A DNA stretch of 64,000 nt from Globisporangium splendens. Lineage: Eukaryota; Oomycota; Peronosporomycetes; Pythiales; Pythiaceae. The translations under genes were made by a program, and so were the position numbers. Below the pieces are notes generated by a model. It was not told where the DNA came from and made no database searches. It worked only from the letters and a program-made list of their open reading frames with translations. Position 1 is the first letter of the stretch; the number at the start of each line of letters is the position of its first letter. Shown here piece after piece: positions 19,228-29,953 of this stretch. The stretch is from assembly GCA_006386115.1 (NCBI GenBank), contig VFIW01000042.1, positions 310,001 through 374,000 on the forward strand, read 5' to 3'.

Positions 19228-22200
19228 ACCCGGAAAAGAGGACTGTGGACGTTGTGGAGACACAGAACTCTGGCCCCCATGTGCATCAAGCACATGCAGT
19301 TTCCACTATGAGTGAGAAGAGTGTCAGTCAAACGTCAAGTTTGATCGTTCACAGAGTTCATGTAGACGGTATTGCAACGCCTCTACGAGCTTTGGTTGAC
19401 ACTGGTGCGTCGAACAACTTTGTTCGGAATGAAGTGATCGTCAGGCATGGTGTCTTCGTGCCTGATGCGAATGAAGAGAAGATGATGATTGTCCGGTTGG
19501 CAAATGGGTCAACTGTGAAGATGCCGAAGAGAGTCATTCGTTTGGCAATCAAGTGTGAAGATTTCCGAGGTGAAGACGAGTTCATTTTACTCGACCTCGA
19601 TGACAAGTTTGATCTGATTCTGGGCATGCCATGGTTGAAGCGTTTCCAACCTAGCATTGACTGGATGAAGATGAAGATCTCCGTTGACAAGTCACGTGAT
19701 GTTGACTTGTGCTGCACAACAACGGATGAAGTGGTGTGGGTTTACACATCTGTGGAAGAGATCCCGGATGGCCCTTGTGATATTGCGGTGTGCGATGGCC
19801 CCCCATGTTCACAAGTGGTACCCATTTTGAAGACGACAAACGGAGGTGGAGCAGTCAGGCGCCAGAAAAAGACTGTCTCCTTTGCCATCGACGACGACAA
19901 GGTTCGTGATGGCGTTGACAAGAGTGAATGGAAGTGGAACAAACACCCTTCCCAAAACAAGAAGAAGAAGACCAGCAAGAGAAGTTTTTCGTCAAGAGTT
20001 TTGAGTTCCCCTGATCAAGGTACAAGTGGTGATGACGAAGGGAGTGTCCAAGCACAAGACATTCCAAGCGAGTTTGTGAATATCGCGGTCTACAATGAAG
20101 AAGGTGACGTGGATGTAATCCGTCACGTGAAGATTGAAAATCCTCCAAGTTCAGTCCAAGAGTTGATTTTCTTGCCATCGATGAGCAAGAAGACACTGGA
20201 GCGCAGCCTAGCGAGAGGCGATATTGCGCAGGTGTGTGTGATCGTCGAAATGGTCGACGAAGGCTTCGTCAACACAGCACCAAGTGCGGATGCAGATGTG
20301 TTGGACGAAAAGACACGGAAGGAAAGGTTCGAGGAGCAGTCGTGGGACGCCCTCAAGAAGAACCCCGTGTATGCGCTTGCCAGGGAATTTGAAGACATTT
20401 TCCCTGACAAGGTACCGGACGAATTGCCATTCGATAGAGGCATTCGTCATGAGATTGATGTACTTCCTGGCACGAAGTACTGCATCACAAGACAGTGGCC
20501 GTTGCCAAAGGAACAAGTCGAGGCAATCGACGAGCTCTTTGCACAACGTGCTAAGGCTGGTCATGTGCGGGAGAGCAAGTCTCCGCATTGCAGCCCCACT
20601 TTCTGCGTGAAGAAGGCAACTGGAGGTTGGCGCATTGTTCACGCTTTCGACAAGCTGAACGACGCGACAATTCCAGCCCAGACTCCGGTTCCACGCAAGG
20701 ACATGATCCTTGATGGAATGGTTGGCAGCACCGTCTTTAGTGCCATCGATCTGAAAGATGGGTTCTATCAGATTCGAATGCGTGAGAGCGATGTCCCACT
20801 AACCGCAGTGAGTACCCCTAGTGGTATGCTGTGGGAATGGTTAGTGATGCCACAGGGACTGAAGAATGCTCCTGCGACCTTCAATCGAATGGTCACGAAC
20901 GTTCTTCGTCCTCTGCGAACATTTGCACCAAGTTACTTTGACGATATTTTCGTTCATAGTAAGACCACGAATGGGAAGTCTGATGTCGATGTTCATCTCG
21001 ATCATCTTCGTCAAGTTTTCCAGGTCATGCGTGAGAACAAGCTCTACGCAAACTTGAAGAAGTGCATGTTCTTCTCCCCCGAGATCCCTGTTCTCGGTTG
21101 TTTTGTGGGCAAGAGCGGTGTTCGAGTCGATCCGGAGAAAGTCAAAGCTATTGACGATTGGCCAGTGCCAAAGAACGTCAAACAGCTACGACAATGGTTG
21201 GGTCTAGCCAGCTACTTGCACAAGTACACGCGCAATTATGCAGCGTTGGTGCAACCCCTCACACAGCTCTTGAAGAAAGACGTTGAGTGGAAGTGGTCGA
21301 AATACCATCAGACGGCGTTCGAAGAAGTCAAGAGGAGTCTTCGAGAAGCTCCTGTGTTGGCTCTGCCAAACCACGACAAGCCGTTCCACGTCGTCTGTGA
21401 TGCGAGCGACTATGCCATCGGTTGCGCGTTGATGCAACACGATGATGAGGGTCATGAGCGAGTTGTGTCGTATCAGTCACGACAACTCCGACCCGTAGAA
21501 CGGAACTACCCAGTTCACGACAAGGAACTTCTGGCGATGAAGTATTCTTTGGTCAAGTTCCGTGTGTATCTGGTTGGCGAGGAGCGCTTTGCTATCTACA
21601 CTGATCACGCATCTCTGCGTACGGCAGTGAAGACTCCTCATTTGTCGCAAAGAATGGCGAGATGGTTCTCCTTCTTTGCAGAGTACAACTTCGTTGTACA
21701 CTACAAGCCAGGCAAGACGAACATCTTAGCCGATGCGCTTTCAAGACGTCCGGATTACGATCCGAAGACCAAGAGTGAAGACACGGACGGAGCGTGTCGA
21801 CTCTGTGAAGATGTTCAAGCGATCGTGGTGCGAGCTACGACTACAGTGCGAGAAGAAATCGTCGAAGGGTACAAGTCTGACGAAACATGTCAGGACTTGC
21901 TGAAGTACTTCAAGAACCCTTCCGACAAAGCGCTGCAAGGTCTTCCGTCGCGCACAAGATCGCGAGTTCACCGCTTTCGAGTACACAATGGGTTGTTGTA
22001 CTACGCGGTCGAACAAGGGGATACAGCAAGGGTTGTTGTTCCCAACGACGAAGGTCTGCGTCATCGACTCTTGTGTGAGTACCATGACAGTCCTTCGGGT
22101 GGCCATCTCGGACGTGAGAAAACGTTTCTCAGTCTTTCCCGGGATTACTACTGGCCACACATGTACAAGTGGGTGCGCAAGTATGTGAGGACTTGCGAGA

Positions 22201-23978
22201 TCTGCCAACGAGTGAAACCTTCTGGTTCCACTCAGGCACCACTTCGTTCATTGGCTGTCCCTCAGGACAGTTGGAAGTCTGTGAGTATGGATTTCATATT
22301 CGGACTTCCAAGAGACACACATGGACGCAACGGCATCCTTGTGTTTGTGGACCGATTCAGCAAGATGGTTCATCTTGCGCCTGTTTCGGACAAGATCTCT
22401 GCTGAGAAGACTGCCAAGGTCTTTGTAGACGTCGTATTCCGTCTACATGGACTACCAGTCGAGATCGTGTCTGACCGTGACACCCGTTTCACGTCCAAGT
22501 TCTGGCGTGCACTGTTCGGACTTCTGGACACCAAGTTGTCCATGTCAACAGCGGCACACCCTGAAACGGACGGTCAAACAGAGCGAGTGAATCGTGTCCT
22601 CGAAGACGTGTTGCGCAGCTACGCAACGTCTTTCAAAGAGTGGAGTGAGTTTCTCCCTCTTGCCGAGTTTGCGTTGAACAACTCCACACATGTCTCGACA
22701 GGTCACTCTCCATTTTATGTGAACTATGGCATTCACCCTCGAGTGCCTGCTTCCATAATGGGTGAGGTCTCTACCTTGAGTGGGGGAGGGACTCCGGCTC
22801 ATGGAAACAAGCCGAAGTCGTCTTACGACCTGAATGCTGCTTCCGAGTTGAAAGCCAATTTTGACTCGATGAAACCCCTCGACGGCCTAACAAGTCGTGA
22901 AGAGCAGCAAGTCGATGACTTTGTTGTGAGGAGACAAGCCGTTGTGAGGTTTGTTCGAGACGCAATCGCAAAGGCTCAGGATCTGCAAAAGGAACAAGCA
23001 GACAAGAGCGGAAGGAAGAACAAGCAAGTTTATAAGATCAATGATCTTGTACTACTTAGCACGGCGAACCTGCCTGAACATGCAGTGTCCAACTTGGGAA
23101 GCTCCAAGCTTCTGCCAAGGTTCATTGGACCGTTCAAGGTAGTGAAATGCAATGGTGATGCCTACACGCTAGACATACCTACACGCATGCGTCTACACCC
23201 GACATTTTATGTGGGTAGACTAAAGCCTTACCTTCCAAGTGGATCTGCGGACCCTACGAGATCTTCCGCAAACGATCGAGCTGATCGTGAAGCTTCTCCA
23301 CTTGATTGCGAAGAGCAAACAGCTCATCGCTCTGGAGATTCTTCTCGGCGTACAGGAGTTGCAGGGCGTCGAAGGATTGGTCCTTCACTGCCTCCAACGC
23401 TTGAAGACGAGAATGGTACTCGCCACGAAGTACCTCGAGAGCCGAACCTGCCTCTTCCACAGAGCGCAACAGGCGATCGTGAGCCAACTCACGGGACTTC
23501 TCGTTCTTCTGGAGTCGAACAAGTTCGTCCTGAACCTGTTGGAACCGTTCCTCGTAACAGGACTCCAAAGCCGAACACTGGGCAGAACCTTCTGTCAGGA
23601 CGTTGATCTTCGACTCGTGATCGGCGACAAGGTTCTCGAGACTCTCGCAGCGTTCCTCAAGCGTCGAACAACGCTGCTGCAGCGCCTCGATTTGCCCACG
23701 ATGAGCACTCTTCCACTTCCAGAGCCGCTCAATCGTTTTCTCGTTCAGCCCCACCCCCGTTGTTAGACTCTCAGGGAGAGCATCGCTGGGTGGTTGAGCC
23801 GATTGTTGATCATGAAGATCGACCGGCTCATCGTCGAGGAAAGAAGCAGTCGAACCATCAACGCTTCTACAGAGTTCGGTGGCGTGGATATCCACCGAGC
23901 TCGGACACGTGGGAGCCTCGTCAGACATTGGAGTCTGATGTTCCCGACGTGATCCGCAGCTATGAGAACTGCTTGTAG
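19191..23978 (+). pseudogene. pol polyprotein of element B (PR-RT-RH-IN-chromodomain), one TGA
   Basis: Expressed from the -1 shift; the frame is open from 19050. Domain order: aspartic protease (VDTGASNNFVR near 19396; FDLILGMPW near 19608), a long acidic linker, reverse transcriptase with YFDD at 20934-20945, RNase H (CDASDYAIGCAL near 21400; IYTDHASLRT near 21600), integrase with an HHCC zinc motif (22080-22210) and DDE core (MDFIFGLP near 22287, SDRDTRF near 22468, TDGQTERVNRV near 22570). A disordered linker follows, then a chromodomain (HRWVVEPIVDHED...WRGYPPSSDTWEP) ending at the TAG at 23976. A single TGA at 23604-23606 removes the second half of the linker and the chromodomain; on both sides the frame is open. 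The order RT-RH-IN plus chromodomain makes it a chromovirus. Confidence 0.93.
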
Positions 23979-24321
23979 CGTCGCCAGGGGCGACACTACG
24001 ACGACCAGAGCTAGGATTCGCTCTGTCGTCAGCGGGAGTTCTTCTTTGGGCACGAGCATTGCCACGACGAAGAAGACGCTCCATCTTGTTCTCGTTCTCA
24101 AGACGAACAAATGTTCGCCATGAGTCTCGCTGAGCTGCGATGTGTTGGTTCGGATCATCGCGATCGTTGATCCGACGCCAACTGAAGAACCGCTCCTTGT
24201 AGAACTCGAGCTCCCCCTTCTTCTTCAGAATGGGAGAAATGTCGAAGAGTTCTGGAGCTGTCTGCTGTCGCTTGGACGACGGACGTTCTTCACGGTTCAC
24301 TTGGCCACTTGGTCGCTTCAT
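23254..24321 (-). CDS. Antisense ORF of element B: 355-aa coiled-coil protein
   Basis: Runs opposite to pol, from an ATG at 24321 (MKRPSGQVNREERPSSKRQQ...) to a stop at 23254, uninterrupted. The N-terminal 100 residues are basic with plausible globular content (ELEFYKERFFSWRRINDRDD). A Ser/Asp-rich middle overlaps the sense chromodomain. The C-terminal 160 residues show strong heptads (QIEALQQRC, TLEERCESLENLVADHESKINVL, LFALRNQVEKLHDQLDRLRK), predicting a long coiled coil. The sense strand of the coiled-coil part encodes only an Arg/Ser/Pro-rich linker, so the antisense frame may be the selected one. An Inr+FPR-like block lies just upstream. A frame open to 24420 starts inside the LTR and is less likely. 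I know no homologue; antisense genes occur in some plant Ty3/gypsy elements. Confidence 0.6.
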   Translation of the reverse strand: MKRPSGQVNREERPSSKRQQTAPELFDISPILKKKGELEFYKERFFSWRRINDRDDPNQHIAAQRDSWRTFVRLENENKMERLLRRGNARAQRRTPADDRANPSSGRRSVAPGDATSSSHSCGSRREHQTPMSDEAPTCPSSVDIHATELCRSVDGSTASFLDDEPVDLHDQQSAQPPSDALPESLTTGVGLNEKTIERLWKWKSAHRGQIEALQQRCSTLEERCESLENLVADHESKINVLTEGSAQCSALESCYEERFQQVQDELVRLQKNEKSRELAHDRLLRSVEEAGSALEVLRGEYHSRLQALEAVKDQSFDALQLLYAEKNLQSDELFALRNQVEKLHDQLDRLRKIS

Positions 24322-24322
24322 T

Positions 24323-24338
24323 GCCAATTGGAAAGTGA
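24323..24338 (-). promoter_or_regulatory. Promoter-like Inr+FPR block for the antisense ORF
   Basis: On the minus strand it reads TCACTTTCCAATTGGC, one base different from the promoter in the LTR of element A (TCACTTTCCAATTTGC). It ends one base before the ATG at 24321, giving a very short 5' UTR of about 15 nt. Confidence 0.55.
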
Positions 24339-24397
24339 ACTGCTCCGAAAGGTCTGCAAAAGTACGCAAGGTACTTGTGACTTTAAGGAGGGGATGA

Positions 24398-25045
24398 TGT
24401 AATGGGCCACAACCAGCCATTACATGAAGGTGGATCTGTTCCCAGATCTAGTGTGTCACACACCACCTTCAGCGTGCATTGTGGAGACACAAATAACAAA
24501 GGGATTACAGTAATACAGTCCCCACATGCACGTGTGACGTCATTCGATGACGTCACGAGTGTTCTCTGTGCTGATCAGTGCAGAATGTTGTTCTCATGTA
24601 CTAATCAGTACAGAGTGATAACATCCATGTACTAATCAAATACTGAGTGATGGTTCCTGCTTGGGAAACTGGACTGGCGACGAGACCGACGTGTCTCTGC
24701 CACCTGGAGTGAGTGGCGCGAGCCAATCACTTTGCATGGATTTTAAACAAGACTTGAAGTTCAAGTTTCTCGAAGATCCCGTAGGTTCAACCTCAGTGTA
24801 CCCAAGGTTTTATATATCAGATTCATAGGTTTTATTGTGTATATTTAGGTTTTAGTTATAAAACGTGTAGGATCCCTTGGGGTTCATTAGTAAGTAGCGA
24901 CAGAAACCATAACCTTTTCAATTCAGTTGCAAATTTCCTCCAAGTACTCAAGTCTTCTTCCTCCCTCCAAGTCGGGAGATCGCTTCCTCTGGCACAAGCG
25001 TGTGTGCCGTGTTTGAGGGACTGTTGTTAACAGCGCCCTCTTACA
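24398..25045 (+). repeat. 3' LTR of element B
   Basis: 648 bp. CRE palindromes TGACGTCA are retained at 24535-24542 and 24548-24555. The preceding polypurine tract is CTTTAAGGAGGGG. Confidence 0.95.
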
Positions 25046-25326
25046 ATTTTTCATACCTCATTGCTCAAGCCATACCAAAAAGATGACAAGCGTAAGCAGC
25101 AAACCAGTAAAGCTTTACTCGCGGACGGCACATCAGAAGGTCAACTTGTTCGAGCCGTCATTGATTACCGCACACGCCAAGGAAAAGAAGAATACAAGAT
25201 CCACTGGCTTGGTGAGTCCATAACGGAAGCAACGTGGGAACCCGCTGAAAACCTTAAACAAATTCCAGGATTGATTGAAGAATACCGCAACTCGAAGAGG
25301 GAAGATCTTCTCTTAAAGGGAGGTCG
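25046..25326 (+). pseudogene. C-terminal pol remnant of element A with chromodomain
   Basis: The frame begins right at the end of element B with IFHTSLLKPYQKDD, the typical end of an integrase C-terminal region. It continues into a chromodomain (LVRAVIDYRTRQGKEEYKI, then HWLGESITEATWEPAENL) that would direct integration to methylated chromatin. The open frame runs on into the 3' LTR to 25381. A polypurine tract TAAAGGGAGG (25314-25323) precedes the LTR. Everything upstream in A's pol is gone, replaced by element B. Confidence 0.85.
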
Positions 25327-25695
25327 TGTGACGGAGTCTGCAGCCAATCAGCGTGGCCGCAGAACTCGCGTCAGCAAATAATTCTCGCGTGTCGCTTATT
25401 TCACATTCAGCCACACTGGATTTTTGTCCAGTCTCGCCACACGGCGAGATGACCCAGAGAAGAGCTGCAGAGGGAGTTCAAGGATGGGAGACATGAGGAG
25501 GGATGACTAGGCAAGGAGAGATACACTAGGCACAGAGAGGATAGTTGACGTAGAGCCTAGGAAAAGCATAACATTTTGAATCTCACTTTCCAATTTGCCT
25601 CAATCAACACACACTCCAGCAACATTCAAGCAACCCCCCAGTTACCACCTTCAATTCGCCTACTTCAGTACCTAGTGCGCTGCCATTCTGTGAAA
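25327..25695 (+). repeat. 3' LTR of element A
   Basis: 369 bp, the same length as the 5' LTR. Ends GTGAAA where the 5' LTR ends GTGACA. It carries the Inr+FPR promoter TCACTTTCCAATTTGC at 25583-25598, which could drive outward transcription toward 25700. Followed by the target duplication CAGAT. Confidence 0.93.
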
Positions 25696-25700
25696 CAGAT

Positions 25701-26104
25701 CCACCCCTATCGAATTGATCCGCCATTAAAGTCAGCTCTAGGTCAGTTCCATTGGAGCAAGGACACAGAATGTCTACTCAAGTGGACCCAGCTCTGAGAA
25801 AAGACGCTAGGGGACTTAACGTGATGCACAGCGTTCAAGTTGAAGATCAGCACGAAGCTTCCGATGAGCCCGGTCCTACACGCCTATCCACTAGTATTCC
25901 AGAACAAACGCGACTTGGCAGAGCGCCGAGAGCCTTGGTCAAGCACGGTATCTGAAATCACGGCAGCAATCTTGGTGCGGGATCGCGTACGCATAAAGGA
26001 GAGCGTCGTATTCGAGCTTATTGGCGCAAGAACAACCGATGAGCATCTGCGAAAGTTGCCGGTAAACGTGGCGCCACCATACCGCCCCGTTAGTGCGTTT
26101 CTTA
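25701..26104. other. Intergenic right of element A
   Basis: A short ORF from an ATG at 25770 (MSTQVDPALRKDARG..., to 25955) is the only candidate. It is hydrophilic, resembles nothing I know, and may be the N-terminus of an old gene. No further structure seen. Confidence 0.35.
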
Positions 26105-26908
26105 CTACTCTTTGTCAACGCACCTTGGTAACCCAAGTTCACCTGGTGTGACCAGGAGGAGAGAGAACGAACATTTTTCTGCTGCGGACGCGCGCGTCCA
26201 TCGACGAGAATTTGGTCTTCTGTGTATTTTTGTTTCAGGATGGTTCATACCGCCAATCACGATAATGAGCACACTGATCTTGAACGACCGCAAGTTCCGG
26301 ATGCACATGCTTTGAAGCAGCGGGCCGAAAATTTCGACCGAGCACACGGTGACGTCGGTGCTAATGCCACCGAAGCAGTGTGCGTAGTACCGGATCATTC
26401 GCTTGAACGCCGCCCTAACGATCGGAAAACGCACCGCGATGACAGCTTGCTTCTCAGCCGATACGTTCTTGAACATGATAACAACGGCTTCAAGGGTGAA
26501 AAGAGACGATGCCTCGCAAAGAAACAGTGGCGCGTACTCGATTAGTTTCCGGGCGCTCGGACGAAGCGACTTTCCCAAAAAGAGTATGTGGTACATCGGG
26601 AACCAGGCGGAGAACGCACCCGATCTGAGAAGGTCGCGAAATGGAACTGGGAACCGCCACGCGAACGCGAGCATCGCCATAAAGCATTCGTTGGTCGCTG
26701 CTGTCAGTGCCGAGATAACGAGCGCGTCCATGCTGGAGTAGACTTCATTGGTCTTTCCCGAACGCCCACGAATTCGACTACACCAATATGAGAAAACGTG
26801 CTTCAAATTCTGGAAAGTAAGAGCAAACGAACGAAGGTAAGATCGCCAATCCGAAATCAGGATTCTAACACCATTTGAGCAGATAGCACACTTTGGAGCG
26901 CAACTCAA
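26105..26908 (-). pseudogene. Fragment of an unidentified multi-pass membrane protein
   Basis: A 267-codon open frame on the minus strand with convincing hydrophobic helices and conserved-looking loops (ATNECFMAMLAFAWRFPVPFRDLLR, SAWFPMYHILFLGKSL, YAPLFLCEASSLFTLEAVVIMF, FKISVLIIVIGGM). The ends look non-native: the start (MSCAPKCAICSNG) and the last 50 codons have different composition. It is therefore probably an exon or a gene remnant between LTR element A and LINE C2. A candidate internal start is MDALVISALTAAT. I cannot assign a family. Introns could rescue a longer gene model. Confidence 0.45.
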
Positions 26909-26981
26909 CTATGTGGTTTGGTCGAAATGACCGATCCTTTCATAATGGCGACCATGAGGAAACCAGATGATCAAGTCAAGT

Positions 26982-27326
26982 CTCAAGGCATATGTCGACT
27001 ACTTTCTCAGCCAAACCGACGCCATCCCCTTGACTCCAAATGATACTCGCGGCGTTTACCTGTTGTTTTTCGATGGTGGATCACGCGGCAATCCAGGACC
27101 AGGAGGGACTGGATCCATTATCGTGCGTGTCCATAAGGACTCGCACACAGCCAGTTTAATTTGGGCCGCGAGCATGGCGTATAGCAGGAAGGACACGACC
27201 AACAACTTTGCCGAGTACTGGGGTCTCATACATGGACTCCGAGAAGCCCAACGCAGTTAAGTAGGAGAATGGATATTGTAGGTCACGAAGATGAACCTAA
27301 ATATACCTCACATTATAAAGATATAC
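26982..27326 (+). mobile_element. LINE copy C2, truncated and internally deleted
   Basis: Nearly identical to C1 from CTCAAGGCATATGTCGAC through the first half of RNase H (DGGSRGNPGPGGTG...LREAQRS). It then jumps at about 27257 straight to the 3' UTR (GTAGGAGAATGGATATTG) and ends in TTATAAAGAT. About 470 bp present in C1 (roughly 11858-12327) is missing. No target duplication was recognised. Confidence 0.85.
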
Positions 27327-27330
27327 TGGG

Positions 27331-27636
27331 ATGCTTGAGGTGACGATAAACCACAGTTTCTGCAGCATTGCACATTGTTCCGGAGTAATGAAATCAAAGC
27401 GTTTTTCCAATTCCCGGAGCAAAGATCGTTGACCTGGCGGAGCTGTGCGGCTAGCAATATGAGGTAGGAAGAGATTGAGTGCTTGCTCTGCGACGGACTA
27501 AAGCCACAAATTGTCGCCCAAAGCCGAACTTGCTCAGCACAAGGTACAGAAAGTCTCTGTCCAACGTGTCGTAAGCCTTCATGAAGTCAAACATCGCAAT
27601 TCCCGGAGCGTCATCCAACCCTTCTACATCTTCATA
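27331..27636 (-). mobile_element. Fragment of a different LINE RT (element D)
   Basis: On the minus strand it reads GIAMFDFMKAYDTLDRDF followed by LSKFGFGRQFVALVRR, the motif A region of a non-LTR reverse transcriptase (FDFxKAYDTxDRxF). It differs from the sequence of the C-type LINEs. It abuts the 3' end of copy C3 on the same strand. Further down (to about 27331) another frame, PPGQRSLLRELEKRFDFITP, is open but unassigned. Confidence 0.75.
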
Positions 27637-29953
27637 AGGTGAGGTATATTTAGGTTCATCGTCGTGACCTACAATATCCATTCTATTCTCCTACCTAATC
27701 TTCATTGCGAATTTCATACAGGAGTGTAAATGTGTCTATAGCGAGGATTGCACTAGATCACTTCTGAATGCTAAATAATCTTCGACCAGGATGGCACGTT
27801 CCCTTGGTCCTATGTGAGGCTGCCTTGTGTTGTCCAATGACCTTGGGTCTTCCGAACTTCGCATAAGCCAATGCATGACGTCGTTGTCAAGATCCTGGGT
27901 GAGATTGTTGAAAGCAGCTCGATGAGTTGGGAAGTGGACCTGCGTTGAGGTTCTGGTGTCCATGGCTAGGTTGGCGGCTGAGTCCGCCATCTTGTTGAAG
28001 GCACGGTAGTGATGGTACCATCCTCGGATGTCGATGCAATCCGCGAGTCGTCGACTTGTCTGGTATAAACGTGCCAATCGGTGCTGTTGAGGGGACCGAT
28101 GCATTCGCTGTTGGGAGGTAATGAGTGCACTGTCTCCAATCACGTACAACGGTTCGAAGTGACTGCGTTGGGCTTCTCGGAGTCCATGTATGAGACCCCA
28201 GTACTCGGCAAAGTTGTTGGTCGTGTCCTTCCTGGTATAGGACATGCTCGCGGACCAAATTAAACTGGCTGTGTGCGAGTTTTCATGGACACGCACGATA
28301 ATGGATCCAGTCCCTCCTGGTCCTGGATTGCCGCGTGATCCACCATCGAAAAACAACAGGTAAACGCCGCGAGTATCATTTGGAGTCAAGGGGATGGCGT
28401 CGGTTTGGCTGAGAAAGCAGTCGACATATGCCTTGAGAACTGCTGCAACCGTGTGACCGTCCGAGTCTCCAGCTTGCGCTTCAGCGAGTCGTGTGAGGTT
28501 TCGCATTCCTGCCTCTAATCTGGTCATCATGATCGCCATCTCAGCAGTCGATTCGATTGGATCCGAATCCATGCGTCGCAGATGCGCACACCAAATGGTC
28601 TGTATGAGCGACGCGCTCATATATCGCCACAGCATGTGTGCGACGGGATAGAGATGATCTTGGAGATGTTCATTGGAGAACTTGTGTCCGATAATGTGTC
28701 TCTTGATCGTGGTCCATGCATGCCTTGGAGTATCTGGTAGATCCAGACTGAAGATCCAGATTGCGGGGTCGTGACCAGGAGTGATTCCGATCTTCGCCCA
28801 TAGCGCATAAAAGTAGTTCCACACCAGTTTGGCTTTCGGACACTCCCAGAATAGATGTTGAACAGAAGATTGGACAACTTGGGAACATTCGGGATTCGAG
28901 CAGGATAGATCAGCTTTCTCATAGTTCCACATGGAGAGTCGGTTGGCTTTCAGCCGGAGAAGAGTCTGAGCCGTATAAGCAGTAATCCCTGGGATGTTGT
29001 GTAATTCGCTCCACTGGATTAATTGCAGTCCTGGCCACAGAGATCCTGCTGTATGGACAGCTTTGTTGACTGCTGCATCTCGAGTATCTTTGCCAATTTG
29101 TGTCCTCGTTGCTGCAACTTGTTGCCGATAGAAAGATCTGGTCGTATTGTATCGTCCGTTGCCACCCCATAGTTGCACGATTCTTGTGAAGCGTGGATGT
29201 GCATGAAACGACACCTTCTGCCCGTTCAAGTCTCTTGTTGCCATGATGTCACAGTCCGTTGCGGAGTGAACTGTATGCGTAGCTTTGACTAGGGTCGTGT
29301 CGACGTGGGTCAGAGTTGCTTCACTGGTGTGCAGATGCCATTCGTGGTTGTAATGACGTTGCCCGTTGTACAGCCGAAGCACATTTGTTTGCTGTGGTCG
29401 ATACAGAAGCTGTGGGAAGTTGGATACCAACGTAGCACATAACCGCTCGAGCGCTCGAATAGACGGCCGGGAGAATCCGGAGATTCCACATGTTGGGATG
29501 AAGTTAAGCACTCCTGGTCTTATCCATTCCCATCGAAGTATGTCACCCAGTTGTGCTGTTCCAACTGATAATGATGTGTGAGCAAGCTTGTAGGGGGAGC
29601 CGTTGGGATCAAGAAGCCACCCATCTGCAGTCGAGGTCATGTATGGCAGCCATTCTGCACAGAATGTCCCACGTAGCTTTCGTCCTTCAGCGATGATACC
29701 TGGAAGCCTGTCAGACATTTTAGAGCTGAGGTCGATCTGGAACACATCGCCGTCCCATTGAGTCTGCACAATTGTCGACTTGAAGTGCTCGTAACACCAA
29801 CGTACATTGTCACGTTCTCTGGGCTCATAGGGTCGAGAATGGAGCGACGCACATAATGCTGCGCCAGTTGTCCACATGTTATCACGAAGCTGGGGTGACC
29901 GCCTTGGAATTGCATCGAGCGGCGTGATGTACGTCGAAGAAGCCCTTGTGTTA
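27637..29953 (-). mobile_element. LINE copy C3, 5'-truncated with intact C-terminal ORF
   Basis: Same family as C1, C2 and C4, in the opposite orientation to C1. The match to C1 begins at about 29953 (ACACAAGGGCTTC) and runs to the shared 3' end near 27637. It lacks the reverse transcriptase. The remaining frame has neither the A-tract shift nor the TAG seen in C1, so it represents the functional sequence of this half. Confidence 0.9.
27736..29877 (-). pseudogene. LINE ORF2 C-terminal part with RNase H (713 codons)
   Basis: An open reading frame from the linker region (MWTTGAALCASLHSRPYEP...) through the CCHC-like zinc motif (CSNPECSQVVQ...HLFWEC) to RNase HI: DGGSRGNPGPGGTG, NNFAEYWGLIHG, GDSALI, AFNKMADSAANLA. 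The frame is open at its 5' end to the truncation point, so the annotated ATG is internal, not the native start. Without RT it cannot retrotranspose itself; RNase H activity could survive if it is expressed. It is the best reference for repairing the reading of C1. Confidence 0.8.

Larger units (their letters stand above)
17393..25045 (+). mobile_element. Ty3/gypsy chromovirus B, nearly complete (7.65 kb)
   Basis: LTRs of about 649 bp (17393-18041; 24398-25045) begin TGTAATGG and end CTTACA. By eye they differ by about 20 substitutions and one indel (about 97% identity). Internal order: primer-binding site 18044-18061, gag, -1 frameshift signal, pol (protease, RT, RNase H, integrase, chromodomain), antisense ORF, polypurine tract CTTTAAGGAGGGG (24381-24393). 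Flanks are GTTGC on the left and ATTTT on the right, so there is no target duplication. Lesions: a one-base shift in gag near 18319 and one TGA in pol at 23604. Confidence 0.95.
15660..25700 (+). mobile_element. Ty3/gypsy chromovirus A with a second element nested inside
   Basis: Bounded by a perfect 5-bp target duplication CAGAT (15660-15664 and 25696-25700). Two 369-bp direct LTRs (15665-16033 and 25327-25695) differ at about 10 positions by eye (about 97% identity). Inside are a small ORF, a truncated gag, and at the right end the C-terminus of pol with a chromodomain and a polypurine tract. The middle is occupied by element B (17393-25045). Protease, reverse transcriptase and most of integrase of A are missing, so A is non-autonomous now. 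Confidence 0.93.

Noticed and set aside
26105..26908. A complete membrane protein gene
   Set aside because: Both ends of the open frame look non-native and the locus is boxed in by retroelements; kept as a fragment.
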